Shown here piece after piece: positions 37,721-60,700 of a stretch of 64,000 nucleotides of DNA. Below the pieces are notes generated by a model. The model saw only the letters and a program-made list of their open reading frames with translations. It was not told the origin of the DNA and ran no database searches. Made by a program: the position numbers and the translations under genes. How positions within the stretch are numbered: position 1 is the stretch's first letter; each line of letters opens with the position of its first letter. The DNA comes from Methylomagnum ishizawai. GTDB taxonomy: Bacteria > Pseudomonadota > Gammaproteobacteria > Methylococcales > Methylococcaceae. The stretch is from the NCBI RefSeq assembly GCF_019670005.1, contig NZ_AP019784.1:186001-250000 (forward strand), in the 5' to 3' direction.

Positions 37721-40093
37721 ATGAAACTGGGCAAACCATTGATTTATCTAGGTCTGCTGGTTGCGGGATGGGCGTTGTTCCAGGGCTATCGATCCCGGCC
37801 AGAGGACGCGGCCCCCTTGCCCGGCCTGGACCGGCCCGTCGAAATCATCCGCGACCGGCAAGGCGTGCCCCATATCTACGCGGACACGGAGGCGGACGCT
37901 TATTTCGCCCTGGGCTATGTCCATGCCCAGGACCGGCTATGGCAAATGGACCTGAACCGCCGTTTGGGATCGGGCCGCTTGGCCGAGGTGTTGGGGGAAA
38001 AAGCGCTCGAACAAGACCGCTTCATGCGAACCTTGGGCCTACGCCGCGCCGCCGAACGCAACCTCGAAGGGCTGGATGCCGGGACGCGCCGCATCCTGGA
38101 CGCCTATGCGCGGGGCGTGAACGCCTATGTGGGGCGGGGAGGGCGCTTGCCCTTGGAATTCTGGGTGCAGGGCTACCGGCCCACGCCTTGGACCCCGGTG
38201 GATTCCCTGGTGTGGTTGAAGACCCTGGCCTGGAACCTGTCGGGTAATTGGTGGGAGGAATTGCTCAACCTGCGCCTCAGCCGCCGCCTGCCGCCCGAGC
38301 GGATCGCCGAATTGTTCCCGCCCTATCCGGGCGACACGGCGTTCCGGCTGCCCGCGCTCGATTCCCTGTACGCGGGGCTGGACGCTTCCGCCCAAGCCTT
38401 GATGGCCTTGGATATTCAAGGCCCCCGCCGCAGCCTGGGTTCCAACAACTGGGCGGTGGACGGCCACCGTTCCCGCGGCGGCCAGCCCCTCCTGGCCAAC
38501 GATCCCCATTTGAAACTGGGCGCGCCCCCGGTCTGGTATTTCGCCCATCTGGAAGCGCCCGGCCTGAGCGTCGTCGGCGCGACCCTGCCCGGTGTGCCCG
38601 CCGTGGTGCTGGGCCGCAGCCGGCACGCCGCCTGGGCCTTCACCAATACCGGCCCGGACACCCAGGATATCTATGTCGAAAAGCCCCTGGCCGGGGATGC
38701 CTCGCGTTACCTGACGCCGGATGGGACGGCGGCGTTCGGACGGATCTCCGAAACCATCGGGGTCCGGGGCGCGGCCCCGGAAACCCTGGTGGTGCGGACC
38801 ACCCGCCACGGCCCGGTGATTTCGGACGCCAGCCCCGAAGTCCGGGCGGCGCTGCCCGCCGGGACGGCCATGGCCTTGCGCTGGACCGGCCTGGACCCGG
38901 AAGACACCACCCTGCGCTTCATGCACCAAGCCGCCCGCGCCCGCGACGGCGACGGCATCCTCGCAGCGGCGCGGGATTTCCAAGCCCCGCAGCAGAACAT
39001 CGTCTATGCCGACGACCGGGGCGGCATCGGTTTCGTGGCGGCGGGACGGATACCGATCCGGCGTTCCGATAACGACCTGATGGGCCTCGCCCCAGCGCCG
39101 GGTTGGGATGCCCGCTACGACTGGACGGGTTTCATCCCCTTCGGGGAACTGCCGCAATCCCGGCAGCCAGCCTCGGGCAAGATCGTCACCGCCAACCAGA
39201 AAATCACCCCGCCGGATTATCCCTATTGGATCACTTCCGGCTGGTTGCCGCCCTACCGCGCCCGGCGCATCGACGCCCTGCTGGACGCCACCGCCCACCA
39301 CGACGTGGCCTCCTTCGCCGCCATCCAGACCGACGCGGTCAATCCCGTGGCCTTGCAACTCCTGCCCCATCTGCTGCGGGTCAAGGCGCAAGACCCGGAG
39401 CAACGCCGAATCCTGGCGCGGCTGCGGGCCTGGGATGGCGACATGGCCAAGGATCGGGCCGAACCCCTGATCTTCGCCGAATGGATCAGGCGTTTATCCG
39501 AAGTGCTGTACCGGGATGCGCTGGGCGATTTGTACGAGGCGGTCGGCGATTACAACCCCTTGTTCCTCGCCAACCTGTTGGGCGGGGAGGGCGCATCGCA
39601 TTGGTGCCCCGACCCGGCGCGGGACGGCGATCCGCCCTGCGCCGCCGCCCTTGGACGGGCCCTGGCCCTGGCGCTGGACGGGCTCAAGCAAAGATACGGC
39701 GCGGACCCGGACCGCTGGACCTGGGGCCGGGCGCATAGCGCCCGCTCCCTCCACCATCCCTATGGGGGCTTGCCGCTGTTGTCCTGGTTGTTCAACGTGG
39801 AAGTGCCCAGCCCCGGCGGCATGGACACCATCAACGTCAGCGGCTACGCCTACGACGAAAGCTCCGGGCGCTACGTGGGCGAGGCCGGGCCGAGTTTCCG
39901 CGCCCTCTACGACCTGGCCGACCCCGACCGCTCGCTGTTCGTCCTGAGCGCGGGCCAATCCGGCGATCCCCTGTCCCCCCATTACCGCGACATGGCGGAA
40001 CCCTGGGCCGGGGGCCGCTACCTGCCCTTGGTGATGGACCGGGACCGGATCGTGAAGGACGCCGAATCCACCCTGCGGCTGGAACCTGGGTGA
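37721..40093 (+). CDS. Penicillin acylase family Ntn-hydrolase, PvdQ-like
   Basis: 790 residues. An N-terminal hydrophobic segment (LIYLGLLVAGWALF) suggests export or membrane anchoring. The precursor splits before Ser241 in LGSNNWAVDG, the new N-terminal nucleophile, giving a beta chain of about 550 residues; the HPHLKLG-like NDPHLKLGAPP stretch and Asn-containing TGPDTQD segment follow as usual. The family cleaves amides of acyl chains. PvdQ in pseudomonads removes the fatty acyl group from the periplasmic pyoverdine precursor. Here the gene sits in a siderophore cluster whose first NRPS begins with a fatty-acyl-AMP ligase, so a matching deacylase role is likely. A homoserine-lactone or antibiotic acylase is the alternative. 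Confidence 0.85.
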   Translation: MKLGKPLIYLGLLVAGWALFQGYRSRPEDAAPLPGLDRPVEIIRDRQGVPHIYADTEADAYFALGYVHAQDRLWQMDLNRRLGSGRLAEVLGEKALEQDRFMRTLGLRRAAERNLEGLDAGTRRILDAYARGVNAYVGRGGRLPLEFWVQGYRPTPWTPVDSLVWLKTLAWNLSGNWWEELLNLRLSRRLPPERIAELFPPYPGDTAFRLPALDSLYAGLDASAQALMALDIQGPRRSLGSNNWAVDGHRSRGGQPLLANDPHLKLGAPPVWYFAHLEAPGLSVVGATLPGVPAVVLGRSRHAAWAFTNTGPDTQDIYVEKPLAGDASRYLTPDGTAAFGRISETIGVRGAAPETLVVRTTRHGPVISDASPEVRAALPAGTAMALRWTGLDPEDTTLRFMHQAARARDGDGILAAARDFQAPQQNIVYADDRGGIGFVAAGRIPIRRSDNDLMGLAPAPGWDARYDWTGFIPFGELPQSRQPASGKIVTANQKITPPDYPYWITSGWLPPYRARRIDALLDATAHHDVASFAAIQTDAVNPVALQLLPHLLRVKAQDPEQRRILARLRAWDGDMAKDRAEPLIFAEWIRRLSEVLYRDALGDLYEAVGDYNPLFLANLLGGEGASHWCPDPARDGDPPCAAALGRALALALDGLKQRYGADPDRWTWGRAHSARSLHHPYGGLPLLSWLFNVEVPSPGGMDTINVSGYAYDESSGRYVGEAGPSFRALYDLADPDRSLFVLSAGQSGDPLSPHYRDMAEPWAGGRYLPLVMDRDRIVKDAESTLRLEPG

Positions 40094-40152
40094 TGCGGCT
40101 TGAGGAAAGCACACCCCTCCGGCTTCAACAACCCACCCAAGGAATCCCCATC

Positions 40153-41478
40153 ATGCAAACCCTCGATCTGGCCGGCATCGGCATCGGTCCTTTCAATCTC
40201 AGCCTCGCGGCCTTGCTGGCCCCCGTGCCCGGCGTCCGCGCCCGGTTCTTCGAGCGGCGCCCGGCGTTCGACTGGCATCCCGGCATGATGCTGCCGGGTA
40301 CCCGGATGCAGACGTCCTATCTCAAGGATTTGGCGACCCCGGTCGATCCGACCAGCCCCTATGGATTCCTGTCCTATCTGGTGGAAAAGGGGCGGTTCTA
40401 CCGTTTCGTCAACGCCGATTTCCCCAGGGTCAGGCGGGTCGAGTTCGCCGATTACCTGCGCTGGGCGGCGGAGCGGGTGCCCAACCTGGGCTTCGGCCAG
40501 GGCGTGCGCGGGGTGGAATTCGACGGGCGGGGTTTCCGGCTGTCCCTGGGCGATGGCCGGGCGGTGGCGGCCCGGCATCTGGCGGTCGCCACCGGCATGG
40601 CCCCGCACGTCCCGCCCTGGGCGGAACGGCATCTGGGCAAGCAGTGTTGGCACAGCCACGGCTACATGAACGCCGAATTCCCGGTGGAGAACCGCCGGGT
40701 GGCGATCATCGGCGGAGGCCAGAGCGGGGCCGAGATTTTCCTGGAACTGATGGCCGGGGCGCGGGGCCGGGCGGCGGAAGTGACTTGGATCACCCGCAGG
40801 CCCAACCTCGATCCCTTGGACGAGACCGCCTTCATCAACGAGTATTTCACCCCGGATTACCTGCGCCATTTCCACCGCTTGCCGGAGGGGCGGCGCTCGG
40901 CCCTGGCGTGTTCGCAGAAGCTCACCGGCGACGGGGTTTCGCCCGTCACCTTGCAGGAATTATCCCAATACCTCTACGAGCGCGATTTCCTGGCCGGGGA
41001 CGCCGCCACGCCCTACCGCATCCTGCCCCAGCGCGAGGTCTACCTGATGGGGCGGGAGCCGGGCGGCTTCCACCTCCGCATGAACAACGGCTTCAACCAT
41101 GGCGAGGAAGCGGCGTCCGCCGATCTGGTCATCCTCGCCACCGGCTACCGCTACGCCTTGCCGGATTGCCTGGCGGCGCTGACCCCCGCCCTGTCGCTGG
41201 ACCCGGAAGGTTTCCCCCGGCTGGCGGAGGATTATTCCGCCCAATGGGACGGCCCGCCGGAACACCGCATCTATATGCTGAACGCGGGCCGCAACAGCCA
41301 TGGCGTCGCCGACGCCCAACTCAGCCTGGCGGCCTGGCGTTCCGCCGTGATCGTCAACAGCGTGGTGGGCCGGGAGGTGTACGCCACCGAGCCGTGTCCT
41401 TCGCCCTTGACCTGGGCGGGTACCCAGCCCGGCGGACGCTGCGAATCCCAACCCGCCGCGAGGCTGTGTTCGTCCTGA
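40153..41478 (+). CDS. L-ornithine/L-lysine N-monooxygenase (PvdA/IucD family)
   Basis: 441 residues from the ATG at 40153, preferred because AAGGA lies about nine bases upstream and the protein begins right at the FAD-binding GIGIGPFNLSLAAL; an ATG at 40090 would add 21 odd residues. Typical motifs follow: the FERRPAFDWHPGMMLPG..MQTSYLKDL block, an NADPH site IIGGGQSGAEIF near 185 and the ATGYRY motif near 330. The enzyme makes N-hydroxy-ornithine or N-hydroxy-lysine, the base of hydroxamate ligands. It is the first step of the pathway encoded here. The family cannot be split by eye into ornithine and lysine users. Confidence 0.9.
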   Translation: MQTLDLAGIGIGPFNLSLAALLAPVPGVRARFFERRPAFDWHPGMMLPGTRMQTSYLKDLATPVDPTSPYGFLSYLVEKGRFYRFVNADFPRVRRVEFADYLRWAAERVPNLGFGQGVRGVEFDGRGFRLSLGDGRAVAARHLAVATGMAPHVPPWAERHLGKQCWHSHGYMNAEFPVENRRVAIIGGGQSGAEIFLELMAGARGRAAEVTWITRRPNLDPLDETAFINEYFTPDYLRHFHRLPEGRRSALACSQKLTGDGVSPVTLQELSQYLYERDFLAGDAATPYRILPQREVYLMGREPGGFHLRMNNGFNHGEEAASADLVILATGYRYALPDCLAALTPALSLDPEGFPRLAEDYSAQWDGPPEHRIYMLNAGRNSHGVADAQLSLAAWRSAVIVNSVVGREVYATEPCPSPLTWAGTQPGGRCESQPAARLCSS

Positions 41479-41562
41479 ATCCCCATCGGGCCGGCGGCCC
41501 CGGCCACCACCAACCGGAGGGGCGCGGTTGTTCCGGTGGCGGGCGGGTCTTGCGCAGATAAA

Positions 41563-41577
41563 TGATAATGATTATCA
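41563..41577. promoter_or_regulatory. Perfect Fur box
   Basis: TGATAATGATTATCA matches the 15-base 7-1-7 Fur consensus at every position and is palindromic. It lies 45 bp before the acetyltransferase ATG, over the expected promoter, so that gene should be iron-repressed. Confidence 0.9.
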
Positions 41578-41621
41578 TTAAATCACACTGTAATCCCTGA
41601 ATCCCGACCGGAGCCAAGCCG

Positions 41622-42647
41622 ATGAACCCGATCTCCTTCTCCCATGTGTTTCCCGCCGGACCACGGATCGACCTGCGGTTGGAAGCGGGCGCTGTGCGGG
41701 TCCGGTTTGATGGCGAACCCGTTTTGAGCGGGCGTTTGCAAACCCCGGAGGGCGGCGCACCGGCCGTGGCCTGTTTGGATTGGCCCGAAGTCCAGGTGGA
41801 GCCCTTCTGGTTGGGCGCGGCCCTGGCGGGCTTGTTCGAGGCGATGCCGGGCCTGGACCGGGTGGAATGGGCGGCGGACGGGCCGCACGCCCTGGTCGAA
41901 GCGCTCTGCCGCCATGGCTTCGCGCTCAAACCGGAAACACCGGGCGCGGCCATCGCCTGTCCGCGTGGCTGGGTGCGGCAACGCGCCGAGCTGTGGCTGG
42001 CCCAGCCCCGCGAGACGGTGTTTCCGCTGCGCTATGCCATGAGCGGGGGCAAGCGCCATCCCCTGCGGCCACCGATCCAGCCCGGCGAGGTCTACCGCCG
42101 TCCCATCCCGGCGCTGGGGAGCCTGCTGTCGTTGCGGACCCTCGACCCGGAACGCGACCTCGACACTTTCCACCGCTGGATGAACACCCCCCGCGTCGCC
42201 CATTTCTGGGAGCTGGAAGGCGGTTTGGAAGACCATCGGCGCTATCTGGACAAGGTTTTGGCCGATGCCCATATGCATCCGGTGCTGGGATGCTTCGATG
42301 GCGAACCCTTCGGCTATTTCGAGCTGTATTGGGCCAAGGAGGACCGCATCGCGCCGTATTACGGCGTGGACGACTACGACCGCGGCCTCCACATGCTGGT
42401 GGGCGAGGAACGCTTCCGGGGACCGCACCGGGTGGCGGCCTGGCTGCCCTCGCTGGCGCATTACCTGTTCCTGGACGATCCCCGCACCCACAACGTGGTG
42501 GCCGAACCCCGCGCCGACAACGCCAAAATGATCGGCTACCTGCAACAGGCCGGTTTCCACAAGGCCAAGGAATTCGATTTCCCGCACAAACGCGCCGCCC
42601 TGATGGTGTTGCCGCGCGAAGTGTTCTTCGACCCATTCTGCCCCTGA
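41622..42647 (+). CDS. Siderophore acetyltransferase, IucB-like GNAT
   Basis: 341 residues. The C-terminal half is a GNAT domain of the IucB/PvdY type: FHRWMNTPRVAHFWE, HPVLGCFDGEPFGYFELYWAKED and the final ADNAKMIGYLQQAGFHKAKEFDFPHKRAALM, all family hallmarks. Such enzymes N-acylate hydroxy-ornithine or hydroxy-lysine (usually with acetyl-CoA) to complete the hydroxamate. The N-terminal about 150 residues are less conserved. A perfect Fur box precedes it and a strong terminator follows it, so it may form a unit of its own. Partner: the N-monooxygenase just upstream. Confidence 0.87.
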   Translation: MNPISFSHVFPAGPRIDLRLEAGAVRVRFDGEPVLSGRLQTPEGGAPAVACLDWPEVQVEPFWLGAALAGLFEAMPGLDRVEWAADGPHALVEALCRHGFALKPETPGAAIACPRGWVRQRAELWLAQPRETVFPLRYAMSGGKRHPLRPPIQPGEVYRRPIPALGSLLSLRTLDPERDLDTFHRWMNTPRVAHFWELEGGLEDHRRYLDKVLADAHMHPVLGCFDGEPFGYFELYWAKEDRIAPYYGVDDYDRGLHMLVGEERFRGPHRVAAWLPSLAHYLFLDDPRTHNVVAEPRADNAKMIGYLQQAGFHKAKEFDFPHKRAALMVLPREVFFDPFCP

Positions 42648-42687
42648 CCGGGCCGGCCCGCGTTCCTTCTGTCGGCATGGAGCTAGG

Positions 42688-42731
42688 GCGTTCACCGTGG
42701 TGGTAGGTGGCTGGGTGAACGCTTTTTTTTT
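42688..42731 (+). terminator. Rho-independent terminator
   Basis: A 9-bp perfect stem GCGTTCACC/GGTGAACGC with a 17-base loop is followed at once by nine T (42723-42731). It closes the acetyltransferase transcript and implies that mbtH and the following NRPS operon have their own promoter in 42732-42824, or depend on partial read-through. Confidence 0.85.
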
Positions 42732-42824
42732 AGGGCGCCGGCGGAATAGGCAGGCTTCCCATGGCCCGTGGAAGGGCCACAGCGGTACCGATTGCGATTC
42801 AATGCAACCAAAGAGGACAAGCCC

Positions 42825-43037
42825 ATGAGTTTCGATAGCGAAGATACGGTGTTCCGGGTGGTGGTGAACGAAGAGGAGCAGTACTCCATCTGGCCGGACT
42901 ACAAGGAAATCCCGCCGGGTTGGCGGGAGGCCGGCAAGACCGGCTTGAAGCAAGAATGCCTGGAATACATCGAGCGGGTCTGGACCGATATGCGGCCCTT
43001 GAGCCTGCGCCGGTATATGGAAGTCCAAGGCCAATGA
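42825..43037 (+). CDS. mbtH: MbtH-like protein
   Basis: 70 residues from the ATG at 42825, preceded by AAGAGGA. The family signature is complete: [23 protein letters not shown] and the end [19 protein letters not shown]. MbtH-like proteins bind and stabilise NRPS adenylation domains and are often needed for activity. The stop overlaps the thioesterase start (ATGA), so the mbtH-thioesterase-hydroxylase-NRPS genes form one operon. No Fur box was seen between the terminator and this gene. Confidence 0.93.
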   Translation: MSFDSEDTVFRVVVNEEEQYSIWPDYKEIPPGWREAGKTGLKQECLEYIERVWTDMRPLSLRRYMEVQGQ

Positions 43038-43741
43038 AGCTGTTCTGCTTTCCCTATGCCGGGGCCAGCGCGACGGTCTATGCCCGCTGGCGGCGCTGCT
43101 TGCCGGGCTGGCTGGAAGTGAAGCCGGTGGAACTGCCGGGGCGCGGGATGCGTTTCGGCGAGCCCTTGCAATCCGGGCTGGACGCCCTGGCCGGGCAACT
43201 GGCCGACGAACTGCGGCCCGCGACCGGCGGCCGCTACGCCTTGTTCGGCCATAGCCTCGGCGCTTTGCTGGCCTTCGAGGTGGCGCACCGGCTGGCGGCC
43301 GGGCCGGGCGGGGCACCGTCGGGACTGTTCGTGTCCGGTACCCACGCCCCCAGCCGCCGCGATGCCGCCCGCTATGCCGGGCTAAGAACCGACCGGGAAT
43401 TGATCACCGAACTGCGCAGGCTCAACGGCACCCCGCCGGAAGTGCTGGACAACCCCGATCTCCTGGCCTTGGCCCTGCCGGTGTTGCGGGCCGATTTCGC
43501 GCTGTGCGCGGATTACCGCCATCGGTCCAGGCCGCCACTGGACTGCGCCCTGCACGTCTTCGGCGGAACGGAGGACGAAACCACCCCGGACACCCTCGGC
43601 GCTTGGCGGGAAGAAACCCGCGGCGATTTTTCCCTGGATATCCTGGAGGGCAACCACTTCTTCATCCACCCGCGCGAGGCACAGGTGCTCGGTCTGATCC
43701 AGCGCTATGCGGAACGGCTGGCCGGGGGGGAACGCCCATGA
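43034..43741 (+). CDS. Type II thioesterase
   Basis: 235 residues. An alpha/beta hydrolase with the FCFPYAGAS start typical of external NRPS/PKS thioesterases, the nucleophile elbow GHSLG with Ser74, and the catalytic His in the late GNHFFI motif near 207. It clears misloaded carrier proteins of the NRPSs encoded downstream. The start shares bases with the mbtH stop, and the end overlaps the hydroxylase start, both ATGA. Confidence 0.9.
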   Translation: MKLFCFPYAGASATVYARWRRCLPGWLEVKPVELPGRGMRFGEPLQSGLDALAGQLADELRPATGGRYALFGHSLGALLAFEVAHRLAAGPGGAPSGLFVSGTHAPSRRDAARYAGLRTDRELITELRRLNGTPPEVLDNPDLLALALPVLRADFALCADYRHRSRPPLDCALHVFGGTEDETTPDTLGAWREETRGDFSLDILEGNHFFIHPREAQVLGLIQRYAERLAGGERP

Positions 43742-44736
43742 CCGACCCGATCCGATGGGCCGGGTCCGATCTGGAAACCGGACCCTTGTTCGCGGAACGC
43801 GCGTTGCCGCTGCTGGTGAGTCCCGGTAGCGGCGATCCCAGGCTCGCCGCCTATCTGTCCCGGTTATGGGCGCTGGCGGAAAGCCGGTTATACCGCCATG
43901 GCGGTTTGTTGTTCCGCGGTTTCCAGGTCGATAGCGTCGAGGAATTCCGCGCCTTCGCGGAAGGCTTCGGCCATCCGCTGCTGGGCTACGACTTCGGCTC
44001 CACGCCGCGTACCCAAGTGGGCGAAGGGATTTACACCTCCACCGAATACCCGCCCCACCAAGCCATCCCCCTGCACAACGAACAGGCCTACACCCGCGAA
44101 TGGCCGATGAAAATCTGGTTCCACTGCGCGGTCGCGGCCCGGCGCGGCGGCGCAACCCCCATCGCCGACAGCCGCGCCATCTATTCCCGGATCGATCCCG
44201 GCTTGCGCGAGCGCTTCGCGGCCAAGGGCGTGATGTACGTCCGCAATTACGGCAATGGCCTGGATGTGCCCTGGACCCAGGTGTTCAACACCCAGGACCG
44301 CGCCCAGGTCGAGGCGTATTGCCGGACCCATGGCATCGCCTGCGAATGGAAGGACGACGGCGGGCTACGCACCCGCCAAGTCTGCCAAGGCGTGGCGCGG
44401 CATCCGGTGACGGGAGATCGGGTGTGGTTCAACCAGGCCCATTTGTTCCATGTCTCCAACCTGGAACCCGAGGTCCGGGAAACCCTGTTGGAAGTCCTGG
44501 ACGAGGCGGACCTGCCGCGCAACGCCTATTACGGCGACGGGACGCCCTTGGAGGCTGCGGCGCTGGCCGAAATCCGGGGCGTTTTGGACCTGGAAACCCT
44601 GAGCTTTCCTTGGCGGGAAGGCGATGTGCTGATGCTGGACAACATGCTGGCCGCCCATGCCCGCGCCCCCTTCGAGGGACCGCGCCGGGTGGTGGTGGCG
44701 ATGGCCGAGCCTTGGGGCTTGCGACCTGAAACCTGA
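43738..44736 (+). CDS. TauD/SyrP-like Fe(II)/2-oxoglutarate hydroxylase (aspartate beta-hydroxylase candidate)
   Basis: 332 residues from the ATG overlapping the thioesterase stop. The Fe-binding HxE/D is LHNEQAY near residue 113, and the distal His with the 2-oxoglutarate Arg is in MLAAHARAPFEGPRR near 305. SyrP-type enzymes hydroxylate amino acids, typically Asp, bound to NRPS carrier proteins. The second A domain of the NRPS just downstream has an Asp code, so a beta-hydroxyaspartate iron ligand is expected. The last codons lie within a repeat-like stretch that continues into the gap before NRPS1. Alternative: hydroxylation of another residue. Confidence 0.87.
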   Translation: MTDPIRWAGSDLETGPLFAERALPLLVSPGSGDPRLAAYLSRLWALAESRLYRHGGLLFRGFQVDSVEEFRAFAEGFGHPLLGYDFGSTPRTQVGEGIYTSTEYPPHQAIPLHNEQAYTREWPMKIWFHCAVAARRGGATPIADSRAIYSRIDPGLRERFAAKGVMYVRNYGNGLDVPWTQVFNTQDRAQVEAYCRTHGIACEWKDDGGLRTRQVCQGVARHPVTGDRVWFNQAHLFHVSNLEPEVRETLLEVLDEADLPRNAYYGDGTPLEAAALAEIRGVLDLETLSFPWREGDVLMLDNMLAAHARAPFEGPRRVVVAMAEPWGLRPET

Positions 44737-44791
44737 GACCTGGAACTGTAGGCCGGGAGATTTTCCTTGGTCTCCGGCCTCCAGCCTAATG
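44710..44791. repeat. Family 1 NRPS repeat, copy outside coding sequence
   Basis: It spans the last codons of the hydroxylase and the gap before NRPS1. It contains GGCCGGGAG and the inverted partner CTCCGGCCTCCAGCCTAA, the same words as in the copies inside the NRPS genes, which shows the repeat is defined at DNA or RNA level rather than by protein. Confidence 0.55.
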
Positions 44792-44800
44792 AGAGATGCG

Positions 44801-57762
<12,962 letters not shown>

Positions 57763-57766
<4 letters not shown>

Positions 57767-60700
57767 ACCACGCCCAACGCGCCGAAGCCGCGCACCGCCG
57801 GGAGGCGGCGGCGCAACACCCAGCCGGCACCGATCCCGAACAGGCCGCGGGTTTGGTCCGCCGCTTCGTGGCCTTGCCGCCCGAGCGCCGCCGCGTGTTC
57901 CTGGAACGGCTGGCCGGGCGCGGCATCGATTTTTCCCGGTTGCCCATTCCCATGGGCTTGGCCGGGGACGCTCCGGCACCGCTCTCGCCGGTCCAGCAAG
58001 GCTTGTGGTTCCTGGCCCAGTTGGACCCCGACAGCGCCGCTTATCACATCGCCGGGGGATTGCGGCTCCGGGGTCCGTTGGATGCCGCCGCCGTGGGCCG
58101 GGCTTTCGACGCGCTGGCCGTGCGCCATAGCGCGCTGCGGACCTGTTTCCAGGCCGTGGACGGCCAGCCGTTCCAGCACATCCAGGCACCGCGCCCGGTG
58201 GATATCCGCTATCTGGATTTTTCCACAACGGAGCTTTCCCCAACCGACCATGCCCGCCAGCCCTTCGACCTGGAACACGGCCCGCTGTGGCGGGTGGCCC
58301 TGGTCCGCCGCGCCGAGCAAGACCACGAATTGTGGCTGACACTGCACCATCTCATCGCCGATGGTTGGTCCTTGAACCGGCTGTTGGAGGAATTCGCCGA
58401 ACTCTACGCCGCCGGGCTCGAACACCGCGCCGCCCGCCTGCCGGAACCACCGGTCCGCTATGCCGATTACGCCGCTTGGCAAAGCGCTTGGCTGGACGCG
58501 GGCGAACTGGATCGGCAATTGGTCTATTGGACGGCGCGGCTGGACGCCGGGGAGCCGGCCCTGGAACTGCCGCTGGACCGACCCCGCCCGGCGGTGCCCA
58601 GCGACCGGGGCGGACGGGTGGCGTTCCGCCTGGACCGCGAACTCGGCGCGGGGCTGGCGGAACTGGCCCGGCGCGAGGGCGCGACCTTGTTCATGGCCCT
58701 TTTGGCGGGATTCCAAGCCTTGCTCTACCGCTACACCGGGCAGACCGGGCCACGGGTGGGCGTGGCCGTGGCCACCCGCGATAGGCCGGAAACCGAAACC
58801 GTGATCGGCTATTGCGTCAATACCCTGGTGTTCCGCGCCGAAGTGGACGGACGTACCGGGTTCCGCACCTTGTTGGCGCGGGTCAAGGCCGCCACCCTGG
58901 ATGCCCAGCGCCATGCCGATGTGCCGTTCGAGCGCTTGGTGGAAGCCCTGCGGCCCGAGCGCGGCCTGGGGCGCAATCCTTTGTTCCAAGTGTTGTACAA
59001 CCATCAGCGGCGCGATTTCGCCGCCCTGGGGCAACGCACCGGCTGGCGGGTCGAGCCGGTCGAACTCGATCACGGCGCGGCGCAATTCGATCTCAGCCTG
59101 GATACCGAGGAGGACGCGGCGGGTAATATCGGCGGGGTGTTCACCTATGCCGCCGATCTGTTCGAGGCTTCGACCATCGAGCGGATGCGCGGGCATTTCC
59201 TCCACCTGCTGCGGGCCTGGGTGGCGCGGCCCGACCAGCCCTTGGCGGAACTGCCGCTGCTGACCGCGGCCGAGTCGGCGCAACTTTGGGCCTGGAACGC
59301 TTGGGAACGCAGGCACGCACCGACCCCGGTGCATGAGTTGATCCGCCGCCAAGCCGAAGCGCGGCCCACCGCCCCGGCCCTGGTCTATGGCGACCTGTGC
59401 CTGGGCTATGGCGAACTCGACGCCCGCGCCGACCACTTGGCCCAGGATCTGATCCGCCTGGGCGCGGGACCGGAAACCCCGGTGGCCCTGGCTGTGCGGC
59501 GTTCGGCGGAGATGGTCGTCGTCCTGCTGGGCATCCTCAAATCCGGCGCGGCCTATCTGCCGCTGGACCCGGAATCCCCGCCGGAACGCTCGCGGGCCTT
59601 GCTGGAAGACGCGGGCGTCCGCTTGCTGGTGGCCGATGCCACCGTAAGGCCGGGATTGGCGCTGCCGCCGGGCGTGGTGGTATTGGAGCTTGAAGCGGGT
59701 AGGGCAGGCATGTATTCCATGCCCGCCGAGACATCCGCGAATGGTGGGCCTGGGGACAGGCCCACCCTACGGATTCACCCGGAACAACTGGCCTATCTCA
59801 TCTACACCTCCGGCTCCACCGGCAAACCCAAGGCGGTGGCGGTGGCGCATGGCCCTTTGTCCATCCATTGCCAAGCCATCGCCGAACGCTATGGCATGAC
59901 CCCGGACGACCGCGCCCTGCATTTCGCCACCCTCGGCTTCGACGCGGCGGTGGAGCAATGGATCGTGCCGCTGATCGCGGGCGCTTGCCTCGTGGTGCGC
60001 GGCCCGGAACTCTGGAGCGCGGAACAGGCGTATACCGCCCTGGTGGAACAAGGTGTGACTTGGTTCGAGATGCCGCCCGCCTATCTGGCCGAAGTGGCGC
60101 GGTGGGCGGTGGAGCGCGGCAAGACCCTGCCGCTCAGGGCGTGTTCGGTGGGTGGCGAGGCGGTGCCCAGGGAAACCCTGGACTTGATCCGCCGGGCGGT
60201 GGGTGCCGCCCCCATCGTCAACGGCTACGGCCCGACCGAAACCGTCATCACCCCCTTGGTATGGACCGCCGGACCCGAGACCCCTTGCCCGACCGCCTAC
60301 GCCCCCATCGGCACCCCGGTGGGCGAACGCAGCGCCTATGTGCTGGACGCCGACCTCAACCCCTTGCCGGTGGGGGTGGCGGGCGAACTCTATATCGGCG
60401 GCACCGGGCTGGCGCGGGGCTATTGGGGACGGCCCGGACTCACGGCGGAGCGCTTCGTGCCGAATCCCTTCGTGGAGGCCGGAGGCTTGGGGTTCGGGGA
60501 AGAAGGGGCAGGAGGTTCCGCAAGCCTCCGGCTCTACCGTACCGGCGACCGCGCCCGTCTGCTGGCCGATGGCTCGGTGGAATACCTGGGCCGCGCCGAT
60601 CACCAAATCAAGCTGCGCGGCTACCGGATCGAACTCGGCGAAATCGAGGCGGGCTTGTTGGCCCATCCGGCGGTGGTGGAAGCCGTGGCCGTGGTCCATG

